DNA of 64,000 nucleotides from Arcticibacterium luteifluviistationis (GTDB taxonomy: Bacteria > Bacteroidota > Bacteroidia > Cytophagales > Spirosomataceae), in the NCBI RefSeq assembly GCF_003258705.1, contig NZ_CP029480.1, forward strand, positions 1,488,001-1,552,000, written 5' to 3'. A program made the position numbers and the translations under genes. Positions 33,646 to 42,179 of this stretch are shown one piece after another (position 1 is the first letter of the stretch; the number at the start of each line of letters is the position of its first letter). A model generated the notes under the pieces. That model saw nothing but the letters and a program-made list of their open reading frames with translations. It made no database searches and was not told where the DNA came from.

Positions 33646-34403
33646 ACCTCCATTAACCTTTTAATATTATCCGAGTAACTGCTCCCAGACTCTAATTTGG
33701 TTCCTTTTTGATCTTTTAGTTGAATAATAAACTTTCCGTTAAAGCCTTTTTCCATGTATTGAATTCTGGAAGATTGAATAATAGCTGCCCTACTAATTCT
33801 AACAAACTCGCTAGGAAGTTTCTCTACCAAAGATGTGATGGTATGATTTGTCAAATACTGTTTGCCGTCAAGCGTATTCAGGAAAACATATTTGTCTTCG
33901 GCCTGAAAGTGGCTTATCTCGTTAAGTGATACAAAGAGTATTTTATCGCCAGACTTCACTGTAATGCTATGAAGGTCTTTTTTGGGATTTAGCTGCTCCA
34001 TTAGTTTTTGAAGAGCAATTTGCTCAAATCCTGAAGCTTTTTGACTTGCTTGATTTTTAAGTTTGTCTACGGTTTTCTGTAAACGTTCTTTTTCTACGGG
34101 CTTAAGCAAATAGTCTAAACTGTTTTCTTCAAAGGCCTGAATGGCGTACTGGTCAAAGGCTGTACAGAAAATGACTGTAGGTATATGTTCTAAATTGGAA
34201 AGCATTTCAAAGCCATTCATGATTGGCATTTCAATGTCTAAGAAAATAAGGTCAGGCTTTAAGGATTCAATCTTTTCTACCCCTTCTTGCCCGTTATTTG
34301 CATGGTCAATTACCTCAAATACATCCTCAAATTTTGCTAGTAACCTTTTTAATCGGCTAATAGCTAAAGGCTCATCGTCAATTAATAGTGTCTTGTAAAT
34401 CAT
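33642..34403 (-). CDS. LytTR-type response regulator
   Basis: DNA-binding response regulator, last gene of the five-gene TonB-receptor operon. Seen: receiver domain with acidic pocket LIDDEP, phospho-acceptor Asp in LIFLDIEMPIMNGFEM (about residue 57), and the Lys in DYLLKPVEKE, then a LytTR domain (about 150-250) with SGDKILFVSLNEISHFQAEDKY and VRISRAAII. Its ATG lies 26 bases inside the 3' end of the kinase gene, so the pair is translationally coupled. Its target sites are not known from sequence. Confidence 0.95.
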   Translation of the reverse strand: MIYKTLLIDDEPLAISRLKRLLAKFEDVFEVIDHANNGQEGVEKIESLKPDLIFLDIEMPIMNGFEMLSNLEHIPTVIFCTAFDQYAIQAFEENSLDYLLKPVEKERLQKTVDKLKNQASQKASGFEQIALQKLMEQLNPKKDLHSITVKSGDKILFVSLNEISHFQAEDKYVFLNTLDGKQYLTNHTITSLVEKLPSEFVRISRAAIIQSSRIQYMEKGFNGKFIIQLKDQKGTKLESGSSYSDNIKRLMEV

Positions 34404-36678
34404 GTTTTTTGTCTATGCTAATTTGAATATTTTTAATGGGGTCATTGCTGATTTCAAGAGATGCTTGGTCTCCATATATCATTGCAAGTTTGTCTTTGAC
34501 ACTTTTAAGGCCATATCCGCCAGAAACAGATTCGCCAAAATCTGGGCCGTTGTCATGAATGTCAATTTGAATATGGTCTTCTATTTCCTGAATAGTAACT
34601 TTGATTTCGCCGTGAGAAGCTATTTTAGAAATTCCATGTTTAATAGCATTTTCTACCAAAGGCTGTAAAAGAAATCGTGGTATCAATCTATCGTTTAAAG
34701 AATCTTGTACGTCAATATTAAATTTCAACCTATCGCCAAAACGCATTTGTTCTATGGCGAGGTAAGATTTTACTAGGCTTATTTCTTCGCCTATGGTATG
34801 GTTGCTTTTATTGTTTCTTCCGGTAGAAGCCCTGAAAAGTTTAGATAACTCCACGGTCATATCTTCTGCCTTATCTTGGTCTTCATGAATAAGCCCAGCA
34901 ATGCTGTTAAGCGAATTATAAAGAAAGTGGGGGTTTATTCTAGCTTCCAAAGCGGTAAGCTGAGCCTGTGTTTTTAGCTTTTCCATGGTGAGCAGTTGGT
35001 ATTCTTGCTCAGATATCTTCCTGTTAAGATTAGTAGAACGGCTCCAGAATGCATAGAAAATGCAACCAACAAAAGAGGGTATTACACCATAAAAGATATA
35101 AGCTAGGTTCGAAGAAATATAGTAGTCTTTCGGTTGTGTAATTCTATTAAAGTATTGCCAGAACTCCTGCGGATTTGCTTGGCTAGCCGCATATCCATTT
35201 ATGACCATATGAATGACTAGAAACGAAAATGTAGTGAGGCCAATCAAGACTAAGTACTTCCCCCATTTTGGCTGAATATATTGCTCCAGAAAAGTCAAGA
35301 ATAAAATGACACCTAAAAAAGAAGAAAGTCCGGTAGTGAGGTTTAATAGGGCTACGGCTTTGTTTTGCTCTGCTTCTAAAGATGTAGGATTAAAAAGCTC
35401 CGAGGTGAAATAGGTAATACTGTTTAATCCATAAACAAAAAGAACAGTAAACAGAAATGCGTATAAGGCTTGGGTAAATGAGGGGATATAAGGCTTAAAT
35501 TTCCAATCTCTTTTTTCTTTCTTCCTAGGCTTTACGTTTTTATAACTGGTAGAAGGAGTAGGCTTGGTAGAGGAAGTATTCGAAGGAGTAGGCGTTGAGG
35601 AAGTGGCTTTGGACTGAGGTAAGGGTTTAACTATTGCATTGCTAGAATAATCTGCTTTTGCTCTTGCTGGAGTTGGCCTTGTCTCAGAAGTGTGATGCTC
35701 ATAAATTTTGACATTCCCTCCACGACTTCTGAGCGTTACATTCACACCTCCATTATTAGCAACACCGTTCAGCTGGTTTCTAGCCGTCAAACCGTTAAAA
35801 TGGAAACCTCCATAATTTTTGACTCTACTGCCTCTGGCATCTAAAGTCATATTAGCATTTTGAGGGATATAGCTAGTTACATTTCCTCCACTGCTCTCTA
35901 GAAATAAAAACTCTTTCAGCTCATCCATGTCTGCCTTTATGTTGCCGCCTTTAGTGGTAGCGGCTATGTTGGCTCGCATGCCTCGTAAATTGACATTCCC
36001 TCCCCAGCTGAGTGCTTTTAATTCACCAGAGAGCCTGTTTACTTTTATATTTCCACCCTTAGTTTTGACACTCAGATTGCCAGTAAAATCTGCAATGTCA
36101 ATATTACCACCATTTGTGCTATACGTGTGGGTTCCTTCTGAACTTAGTACATTAACATTACCTCCGCTGGTATGGAGTTCTATATTCCCATTACAATGCT
36201 GTATGAAAAGACCTCCTCCAAAGTTCTTTCCGGCTGTTTTCACTTCGCCACTTACTCCTTTAAGGGTTGTTTTTCCTACCGAACTTTTGATAAAGTGTTT
36301 TCCTTCAATATTTATAAGTGTAACATCACCTATTCTTGAGTTTACTTTAACTGATAAATTTTTTGGAGCAAAAATTCTAAATGAGACCTGAGAACCTGAA
36401 AATAATGCGTCAAACCAGCTTCTTGGAGAAGATAGCCTTTTGATGATGAGGGTGTCTCCTTCTTTTACAATTCTAAATTGAAGTCGTTCAAAAGCAGCTT
36501 TGCTCATTCGCTCTTGAAAAAAAAGATTAAACAAACCTCTTTTAAAGGGGTATACCTCAATTCTGTATTCCTCGTGGTCACCACCAATAATTTCAATATC
36601 ACCCCATGCGGTTTGTAGCTCAAGAGTTTTGAGTTCATCGCTTAAAAATGGCTTGCTATATAAGGGGGAGCCTATCAT
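34378..36678 (-). CDS. DUF4097 beta-helix fused to LytS-type histidine kinase
   Basis: Unusual sensor kinase. Seen in order: residues about 15-330 form a DUF4097 ('toastrack') beta-helix with GG(N) turns at 154, 172, 190, 208, 226 and 244, an 18-residue period, and more at 264 and 320; a Pro/Ser/Thr-rich linker (332-380); four hydrophobic helices (about 403-424, 441-465, 473-495, 522-544); and a His_kinase domain with RINPHFLYNSLNSI (His 584) and HATPase with LVENAIKHG (Asn 677). There is no signal peptide, so with four helices both ends should be cytoplasmic. The ATG shares one base with the preceding stop. DUF4097 proteins occur in envelope-stress systems such as LiaG. Confidence 0.9.
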   Translation of the reverse strand: MIGSPLYSKPFLSDELKTLELQTAWGDIEIIGGDHEEYRIEVYPFKRGLFNLFFQERMSKAAFERLQFRIVKEGDTLIIKRLSSPRSWFDALFSGSQVSFRIFAPKNLSVKVNSRIGDVTLINIEGKHFIKSSVGKTTLKGVSGEVKTAGKNFGGGLFIQHCNGNIELHTSGGNVNVLSSEGTHTYSTNGGNIDIADFTGNLSVKTKGGNIKVNRLSGELKALSWGGNVNLRGMRANIAATTKGGNIKADMDELKEFLFLESSGGNVTSYIPQNANMTLDARGSRVKNYGGFHFNGLTARNQLNGVANNGGVNVTLRSRGGNVKIYEHHTSETRPTPARAKADYSSNAIVKPLPQSKATSSTPTPSNTSSTKPTPSTSYKNVKPRKKEKRDWKFKPYIPSFTQALYAFLFTVLFVYGLNSITYFTSELFNPTSLEAEQNKAVALLNLTTGLSSFLGVILFLTFLEQYIQPKWGKYLVLIGLTTFSFLVIHMVINGYAASQANPQEFWQYFNRITQPKDYYISSNLAYIFYGVIPSFVGCIFYAFWSRSTNLNRKISEQEYQLLTMEKLKTQAQLTALEARINPHFLYNSLNSIAGLIHEDQDKAEDMTVELSKLFRASTGRNNKSNHTIGEEISLVKSYLAIEQMRFGDRLKFNIDVQDSLNDRLIPRFLLQPLVENAIKHGISKIASHGEIKVTIQEIEDHIQIDIHDNGPDFGESVSGGYGLKSVKDKLAMIYGDQASLEISNDPIKNIQISIDKKHDLQDTIN

Positions 36679-37268
36679 TATTTAATTTCATTCAATTTGT
36701 CTAGAAATAGCCAGTTACTCACCACTGAAAGAAAAGACAGTGCTATAGGTACTATAATGCTGTTTTTCCAGAAGGCGTAAATAGGAGCCGAGCCAGCATT
36801 TGGATATAGTACATTCCACTTTTCTAGAAATGACTGTATAAAGCCCATTTTTGAGAAGATGCTAAGCCCTATTTGGAAACCTATCATCATGGCCATGAAA
36901 ATCATTAGATTCACAAAAAAAGGTATCCAGCTATTAGCCACGTTCACAGGAATGTATTGTAAAACTCTATTTTTTTGCCAGGCGTCTCCATTAAAAATGG
37001 AAACAAACCTGTCAAAGCCTTTTAGGATATTCGCTTTGCCTAAAAAATGCAAGAAAAGAGCAGTTTGGAACATTGGAATAAGAAACTCTAAGTTTATAAA
37101 CCAGCTTTGTAAAAGAGGTCCTATTCCGCCATGAATGATATAGGCTATAAAGGCTGCAGGGAAAACAAACAGAAACTTTATAAAACTATTTTTACGGCGA
37201 ATTTGCTCTGAATTGGTAATAAGCTCAGCGTATCCTAAAGGCTTAGTCGACATAGTTTTTATTGACAT
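36678..37268 (-). CDS. Inner-membrane protein of unknown function
   Basis: Unrecognised 196-residue membrane protein. Seen: about four hydrophobic segments (around residues 29-46, 58-76, 110-135, 165-187), with an amphipathic AWQKNRVLQYIPVN stretch between the second and third. No motif is recognised. Its stop overlaps the kinase ATG by one base and its start overlaps the upstream gene by 10 bases, so it is translationally coupled on both sides. An alternative ATG lies at 37253. It may form part of the sensor complex, which is inference from linkage alone. Confidence 0.8.
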   Translation of the reverse strand: MSIKTMSTKPLGYAELITNSEQIRRKNSFIKFLFVFPAAFIAYIIHGGIGPLLQSWFINLEFLIPMFQTALFLHFLGKANILKGFDRFVSIFNGDAWQKNRVLQYIPVNVANSWIPFFVNLMIFMAMMIGFQIGLSIFSKMGFIQSFLEKWNVLYPNAGSAPIYAFWKNSIIVPIALSFLSVVSNWLFLDKLNEIK

Positions 37269-37897
37269 TGTGAAAGAAAATATTCTGATTCCATTTTACC
37301 CCAACTTGGGTGTATGACAGATTTTTGTTCGAATTTACTGTATTTATCTATGGCTTGCTCAAAAAGCGGCTTGGCTATTGCTTTTCCTCCTCCAAAATTT
37401 TCTGGTGTATAGAAAGCATTCATAGCCTTCAGGTATACTACTCTTGGGTTGGTAGGGTTTATTTTTTCAGCAAGAGCAAGGGCACTTCCAAATTTTGGGC
37501 CATAGGTTTGGAACCTGTTCATTGGGTCTACGCTTAGTCTTGCAGAGGCTATTTGAGCTTTGAGAACCTCTATTTCATCATTTTCTGGAGAAATAGCTTC
37601 GGCTTTAGCTAAAGATTTTTCTGCCAATTCTAAAAGTTGGTCTTTTTCGCCAGAGTCTTGTTTTCTGAAAGATTCCATGGCTTGACCGTAGGCTACCCAG
37701 TAGGCTGGAAGCCATTCCTCGGTTTCTGCAGCTGCTATTCTGTCCATTTTATTGGTTAGTGGCTGTAAGCTTTCGTTAAACTGTGTTTGTTGAATTTTTG
37801 ACACTAGGTCGGTCATTGTTTTTTCATAGGCAGGCTTTTGAGCGGATGCGGAAAATATACCGAAGGCTAGTGTAATTAGAAGAGCTACTTTTTTCAT
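37259..37897 (-). CDS. Periplasmic helical-repeat (TPR-like) protein
   Basis: Exported 212-residue protein. Seen: signal peptide VALLITLAFGIFSASAQ, then helix pairs of TPR-like spacing, including LLELAEKSLAKAEAISPENDEIEVLKAQI and ALALAEKINPTNPRVVYLKAMNAFYTPENFGGGKAIAKPLFEQAI. The NPRVVYLKAMNAFYTP region is typical of Bacteroidota TPR relatives. It lies between the TonB receptor (35 bases upstream) and the membrane protein (overlapping), suggesting a periplasmic link between them. Confidence 0.82.
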   Translation of the reverse strand: MKKVALLITLAFGIFSASAQKPAYEKTMTDLVSKIQQTQFNESLQPLTNKMDRIAAAETEEWLPAYWVAYGQAMESFRKQDSGEKDQLLELAEKSLAKAEAISPENDEIEVLKAQIASARLSVDPMNRFQTYGPKFGSALALAEKINPTNPRVVYLKAMNAFYTPENFGGGKAIAKPLFEQAIDKYSKFEQKSVIHPSWGKMESEYFLSQCQ

Positions 37898-37932
37898 TTT
37901 GATTGTATTTATTTTAAAAAATTAGTATTGAA

Positions 37933-40101
37933 TTAAAAATTAAGGTCTGCTTCTTTACTTCTACCGTTTAGCTGGCCAATGGTCCAGTTAATTCCAAAAA
38001 AGAAAGAGCGGTTTGATGTTGGTTTTACGGCGTATCTTTCTTTGCCATCGGCAGAATAGCGATAACCAAATATGTTATTTCGTCCTAGTACATTATCAAG
38101 CGTAGCGTAGAAGACCACAAACTGATTTCCAAACTGCTTAACATGACTGGCACTTAAACTTAGGTTTTGAAAAGCTTTGGTGTATTCTACATCTTTGAAA
38201 TCTTCGTTTATGGTGTAAATTGGTCTGCCTGAAGTGTGTGTAAATGTTACACCCACATTGGTGGCTATGGCATCAAAGAATTGTTTGTAAATAGCAGAGA
38301 AGTTATGCTTTGATGCAAAGCTAGGGAGTACTTGGCTACTGTAATTTTTAAATTGACGCTCGGTGTCAAGGTAAGAGTAGGTTAGCCAGAAATCTCCGCT
38401 TTTTAATGATTTTTGGTCTCGAAAGAATACATCAAAACCTTGTGCGTAACCTTTTCCCGAGTTATCCGTTAATCCTGTCGGAAACCTGTAGGGATTTGGG
38501 TCAAAGCTTTCTGTCTCTTCGCTTACCAAGTTGTTGTACTTCTTGTAGAAAACTTCAGTTCTAAAGGTTCTGTCGTTTTTCTTTACTTGGTAATTTAAAA
38601 TGACATGGTCTGCATTTTCATAACCTAGGTTTTGATTGATATATAAGTACTCTTTGTCTGGGTTTTGATAAAACCTACCAGCTGCTAAAGAAAACTGTGC
38701 ATATTTTCCAACTTTATAAGCCAGCGAAACTCTCGGGGCTAAGTTCATCTCATCTATGATAGATGAATGCTCTGTTCTTAAGCCTAATCTCCCAGCTAGT
38801 TTAGAGGTGATATAGAACTCTGATTCGGCAAAAACGCTCGTGAATTTATCGTCTAAGTTTAGCTGATATTGGTCATAAAGATTAGAGAGCTTGATATCGT
38901 GATATTCTGCTCCAAAATTAAATGAGCTGCTTTGCTCTTCGCCAAATAACCTGCTCCAAACCATTCTGGCCTGCGTTCTTTTGTCGTTTCTGTCAGAGTT
39001 GACGTCGTCAATGAGCAGGTTGTCTTTATTATTACTGTAGGACAAACCTGCTTGCATAATCCAGTTTCCATCATCAAAAGAGCGTCTGTAAGAGGCATTT
39101 GTAAATGTGTTGACATTGTTATTCTCAAAAAGGTAAGTGCCGTTTTGCTCATCGTAGGTTGGCAATACTAATGCAGATGAATTGTCGGTATAAGTACCGT
39201 ATACTTTTAAAGAACTGTTGTTGTCAAAGTTTTCATTGATAGTTAATGATGTTCCAAATCCTTGAGGCACTTTTTCAAAGTCAATGTTAGTTTTGACAAG
39301 ATTAAGGAGGGGAGAGAGGTTGGTGTAATTGACAGTTCCTGTTATCCAGCCTTTATGTGTGTATGAAGCCGTGGCTCCTGCCATATTAAGTCCCAGGTTT
39401 ATATTACTGTTGTCGCCTTGCTTGTCTTGTGTGTTTAATAAAAGTACTGAAGAAAGGGCTTGACCATACATGGCGGAGTATCCTCCAGTGCTAAAGGCCG
39501 TGCCTTTAAACATAAATGGATTAAATCGTCCACGCTGTGGTACATCTGGCGTACTACTAAAAAATGGATTTTGTACTATCATTCCGTCTATAACGGTCTT
39601 AGTTTCATTGGCGGAGCCACCTCTTACAAAAAGGCCTTCGGTTTCACCTACACGGTTGGCTCCAGGGAGAAATTGCATAACAGACACAATGTCGGCACCT
39701 GCACCTGCCGTGGTGACAATATCCATAGGCTTAAGCATCACCATTTTCTTTTCGTCTGATGCTTCAAACATTCCGGCTGTTACCACCACAGCATTTAGGG
39801 AGTTAATGCTTTCGGTAAGTTTAAGGTCAAATGATAATTCAGTTTCAGCGATAATGATATTCTCTTTTAAAGTTTTATAACCAATCATAGAAATTTGAAG
39901 GATGTGCTCGCCTTTTTCTTCGGTGCTAAAACTGAAGTTTCCGTCAATGTCAGAAGAGCCGCCATCATAGGTTCCTTCTAAAGAGATGTTGGCAAAAGGT
40001 AGGGCTTCTCCTTTTTTGTCACTCACTTTTCCGCTAATAATGGTTTGGCTTAAAACGGGTAGTGTGATTAGAAGAAGTAAAAGAGTGTATAGTTTTTTCA
40101 T
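37933..40101 (-). CDS. TonB-dependent outer-membrane receptor
   Basis: Outer-membrane importer or sensor receptor; ligand unknown. Seen: signal peptide ending LPVLSQ, a carboxypeptidase-regulatory-like domain (ISGKVSDKKGEALPFANISLEGT, about residues 22-100), a plug domain (VVVTAGMFEASDEKK, then GLFVRGGSANETKTVIDGMIV) and a beta-barrel ending in FFFGINWTIG. At 722 residues it is smaller than SusC-type receptors, and there is no SusD neighbour. It is the first gene of the five-gene operon with a LytTR two-component pair. A perfect inverted repeat abuts its ATG. Confidence 0.94.
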   Translation of the reverse strand: MKKLYTLLLLLITLPVLSQTIISGKVSDKKGEALPFANISLEGTYDGGSSDIDGNFSFSTEEKGEHILQISMIGYKTLKENIIIAETELSFDLKLTESINSLNAVVVTAGMFEASDEKKMVMLKPMDIVTTAGAGADIVSVMQFLPGANRVGETEGLFVRGGSANETKTVIDGMIVQNPFFSSTPDVPQRGRFNPFMFKGTAFSTGGYSAMYGQALSSVLLLNTQDKQGDNSNINLGLNMAGATASYTHKGWITGTVNYTNLSPLLNLVKTNIDFEKVPQGFGTSLTINENFDNNSSLKVYGTYTDNSSALVLPTYDEQNGTYLFENNNVNTFTNASYRRSFDDGNWIMQAGLSYSNNKDNLLIDDVNSDRNDKRTQARMVWSRLFGEEQSSSFNFGAEYHDIKLSNLYDQYQLNLDDKFTSVFAESEFYITSKLAGRLGLRTEHSSIIDEMNLAPRVSLAYKVGKYAQFSLAAGRFYQNPDKEYLYINQNLGYENADHVILNYQVKKNDRTFRTEVFYKKYNNLVSEETESFDPNPYRFPTGLTDNSGKGYAQGFDVFFRDQKSLKSGDFWLTYSYLDTERQFKNYSSQVLPSFASKHNFSAIYKQFFDAIATNVGVTFTHTSGRPIYTINEDFKDVEYTKAFQNLSLSASHVKQFGNQFVVFYATLDNVLGRNNIFGYRYSADGKERYAVKPTSNRSFFFGINWTIGQLNGRSKEADLNF

Positions 40102-40138
40102 GTTTTGTATCTGTTTTGCTTTCGATGATACAAAACTG
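40102..40138 (-). promoter_or_regulatory. Inverted repeat and possible promoter at receptor start
   Basis: GTTTTGTATC (40102-40111) and GATACAAAAC (40127-40136) are perfect inverted arms separated by 15 bases, ending directly at the ATG (40101). The outer arm overlaps a near-consensus -7 box, CAGTTTTG, on the minus strand (40138-40131), with TTG at 40159-40157 (18-base spacer). This could be an operator or a leader hairpin. Confidence 0.5.
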
Positions 40139-40240
40139 TCCTAAAAGTGCGTGCAGCAACAGGCCTTTCCGACGAATAGCCTATTTCTTGGAGTGAATTA
40201 TAAAAAAAGGGGAGTGAGTTTTTTTAGGAATTAGCGAATG

Positions 40241-40861
40241 CTAGTTTCCGTAAAGGCTTTTGAGGTTTTCCCAAAGCATTCTCTTCTCGTTGTTTTTGTT
40301 AAGACTAATGTCTTTGAGGTTAGCTGTGTGCAGAAAATTGATATTCTTTATCTCCTTTATAGTATAAGGGGCTAACCTAAGTTTTGGTAAGAAATCACCA
40401 CCAGCTTCTTCTCCTAAAAACAAGATAGACTGAATGCTGTTATTGTAAATAATCTCTTTGAAATCGGGATTGTCATATTTTAAAGTATCCAGTAGGTCTA
40501 CTTTGGCTAATGACATATTAAGAGCCATGAGTACTTTGACTAAAAAGTCTCTTTCCTCGGCTGTAATTCCTTTTAGTACTACCAAGTGTGGCGTACTCAT
40601 TTTGAATGGTACTGCTTCCTCCGAACTTACTTCTGGAGTCTTGACTTCTTTATGAGGTTGAGGTTGAGGTTGAGGTTGAGGTTGAGGTTGAGGTTGAGGT
40701 TGAGGTGTTTCCACCTCAACCTTTTCCTTTATCGTATTGTTAGACGCAACTTTCTGATCAACTTTTACTGGCTCCTTATCTGTGTTCTCAGTTTCAGAAA
40801 TACTCGTATTTACATAGAGTGTTTCGTTATGGAAAAGATAATTTGCCAGATTTTTGTCCAT
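40241..40861 (-). CDS. Protein of unknown function with (PQ)n linker
   Basis: Unrecognised 206-residue cytoplasmic protein. Seen: an acidic N-terminus, a (PQ)8 linker near residues 52-68 encoded by a hexanucleotide repeat, and a C-terminal globular half beginning STPHLVVLKGITAEERDFLVKVLMALNMS. The alternation of strand, helix and strand with LVKVLMALNMSLAKVDLLD is reminiscent of the DNA polymerase III psi subunit (HolD), but this is weak resemblance. It starts 7 bases after purA on the same strand, in a fur-purA unit. Confidence 0.75.
   Translation of the reverse strand: MDKNLANYLFHNETLYVNTSISETENTDKEPVKVDQKVASNNTIKEKVEVETPQPQPQPQPQPQPQPQPHKEVKTPEVSSEEAVPFKMSTPHLVVLKGITAEERDFLVKVLMALNMSLAKVDLLDTLKYDNPDFKEIIYNNSIQSILFLGEEAGGDFLPKLRLAPYTIKEIKNINFLHTANLKDISLNKNNEKRMLWENLKSLYGN
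40654..40706. repeat. Hexanucleotide repeat (GAGGTT)n
   Basis: Nearly nine head-to-tail copies of GAGGTT on the plus strand, encoding Pro-Gln pairs on the minus strand. Six-base units keep the frame when copy number changes. The last copy joins a 10-bp hairpin (40698-40707 with 40712-40721). Confidence 0.9.
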
Positions 40862-40868
40862 TGAAAGC

Positions 40869-42140
40869 TTATCGTTTTATAGTTGCTGTTCTGTCAGGGC
40901 TAGTAGATACATAAGTGATAGAAACACCTACTTTATCTTCAATGTATTTAACGTAGTCCTTAAGTTCTTGAGGTAATTTGTCAAAATCCGTGATACCTTC
41001 TAAAGAGCAGTCCCATCCTTTTACTGTTTCGTAAATTGGAGTTACTTTTTCATCACAAATATCAAATGGCATTTGCTCCGTAACTGTTCCGTCTGCTAGT
41101 TTATAAGCTACACATACTTCTAGCTCCTTAAAAATGTTTAATACGTCAGCTTTCATCATCACTAGCTGTGTAACACCATTAAGCATGACGGTATATTTAA
41201 GAGCAGGGATATCTAACCAACCACATCTTCTAGGACGGCCAGTAGTAGCACCAAATTCATTACCTTCTTTACGCATTAGTTCACCAGTAGCATCTTCCAG
41301 TTCTGTAGGAAAAGGACCGCTACCAACTCTAGTACAGTATGCTTTAAAAATTCCGTAAACTTCACCAATTTTCCCTGGAGCCACTCCTAGACCTGCACAC
41401 ACGCCAGAGGCGGTAGTAGAAGAGCTAGTTACAAATGGGTATGAACCGAAGTCAATATCTAGTAGAGAGCCTTGAGCTCCTTCTGCTAAAACTTTTTCTC
41501 CGTCTTCTAAATGTTTGTTTACGGTGTATTCAGTTTCCGTAATTTTGAATGTTTTTAAGAATTCGCAAGCTTCAAAGAAAACTTTCTCAGTTTCTTCCAA
41601 ACCTTCAATCTCAAATTCGAGGAAGCTCAATTGTTGCTTATGTTTAGCAACTAGCTTATTGTATTTTTCCTTGAAAGTAGGAGATAAGATATCACCTACT
41701 CTAAGACCATGACGACCAACTTTGTCAGTATAAGTAGGTCCTATTCCTTTTAGAGTAGAACCTATTTTGTTTACACCTTTCGCTTTTTCCTGAGCAGCAT
41801 CCAAAAGTCTGTGCGTAGGAATTATGATTGACGCTTTTGTAGAAATGATAAGATTTTGAGACAAGTCCATTTTGAACTTCTCCGTAAGACTATCAATTTC
41901 TTTTTTGAAAATAACAGGGTCTAAAACGACACCATTACCTATGATATTGTCACAGTCTTTTCTAAAGACTCCAGAAGGGATTTGATGTAAAACGTGCTTT
42001 ATTCCGTCAAACTCTAATGTGTGACCTGCGTTAGGTCCACCTTGAAATCTGGCAACCACTTTGTAGTTTGGAGCCAATACATCTACTATCTTTCCTTTTC
42101 CTTCGTCACCCCACTGTAAACCCAATAATATATCTACCAT
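40869..42140 (-). CDS. purA: Adenylosuccinate synthetase
   Basis: Condenses IMP and aspartate to adenylosuccinate using GTP, the first step to AMP. Seen: the N-terminal GLQWGDEGKGKIVDVLA, NAGHTL (catalytic His), the IMP-binding GSTLKGIGPTYTDKVGRHG, EGAQGSLLDIDFGSYPFVTSS, and GRPRRCGWLD. The 423-residue length is normal. It lies 39 bases downstream of fur and 7 bases upstream of the PQ-linker gene. Confidence 0.97.
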   Translation of the reverse strand: MVDILLGLQWGDEGKGKIVDVLAPNYKVVARFQGGPNAGHTLEFDGIKHVLHQIPSGVFRKDCDNIIGNGVVLDPVIFKKEIDSLTEKFKMDLSQNLIISTKASIIIPTHRLLDAAQEKAKGVNKIGSTLKGIGPTYTDKVGRHGLRVGDILSPTFKEKYNKLVAKHKQQLSFLEFEIEGLEETEKVFFEACEFLKTFKITETEYTVNKHLEDGEKVLAEGAQGSLLDIDFGSYPFVTSSSTTASGVCAGLGVAPGKIGEVYGIFKAYCTRVGSGPFPTELEDATGELMRKEGNEFGATTGRPRRCGWLDIPALKYTVMLNGVTQLVMMKADVLNIFKELEVCVAYKLADGTVTEQMPFDICDEKVTPIYETVKGWDCSLEGITDFDKLPQELKDYVKYIEDKVGVSITYVSTSPDRTATIKR

Positions 42141-42179
42141 ACTAAATATCTAAGACGCTAAAATTTGTTTTGATTTCTT

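Noticed and set aside
39460-39880. Two overlapping ORFs on the plus strand inside the TonB receptor
   Set aside because: The receptor reading is complete with family motifs, so these are antisense shadows.
40586-40864. Leu-Arg repeat ORF opposite the PQ-linker gene
   Set aside because: It is the reverse-strand reading of the hexanucleotide repeat, without start-site or codon support.
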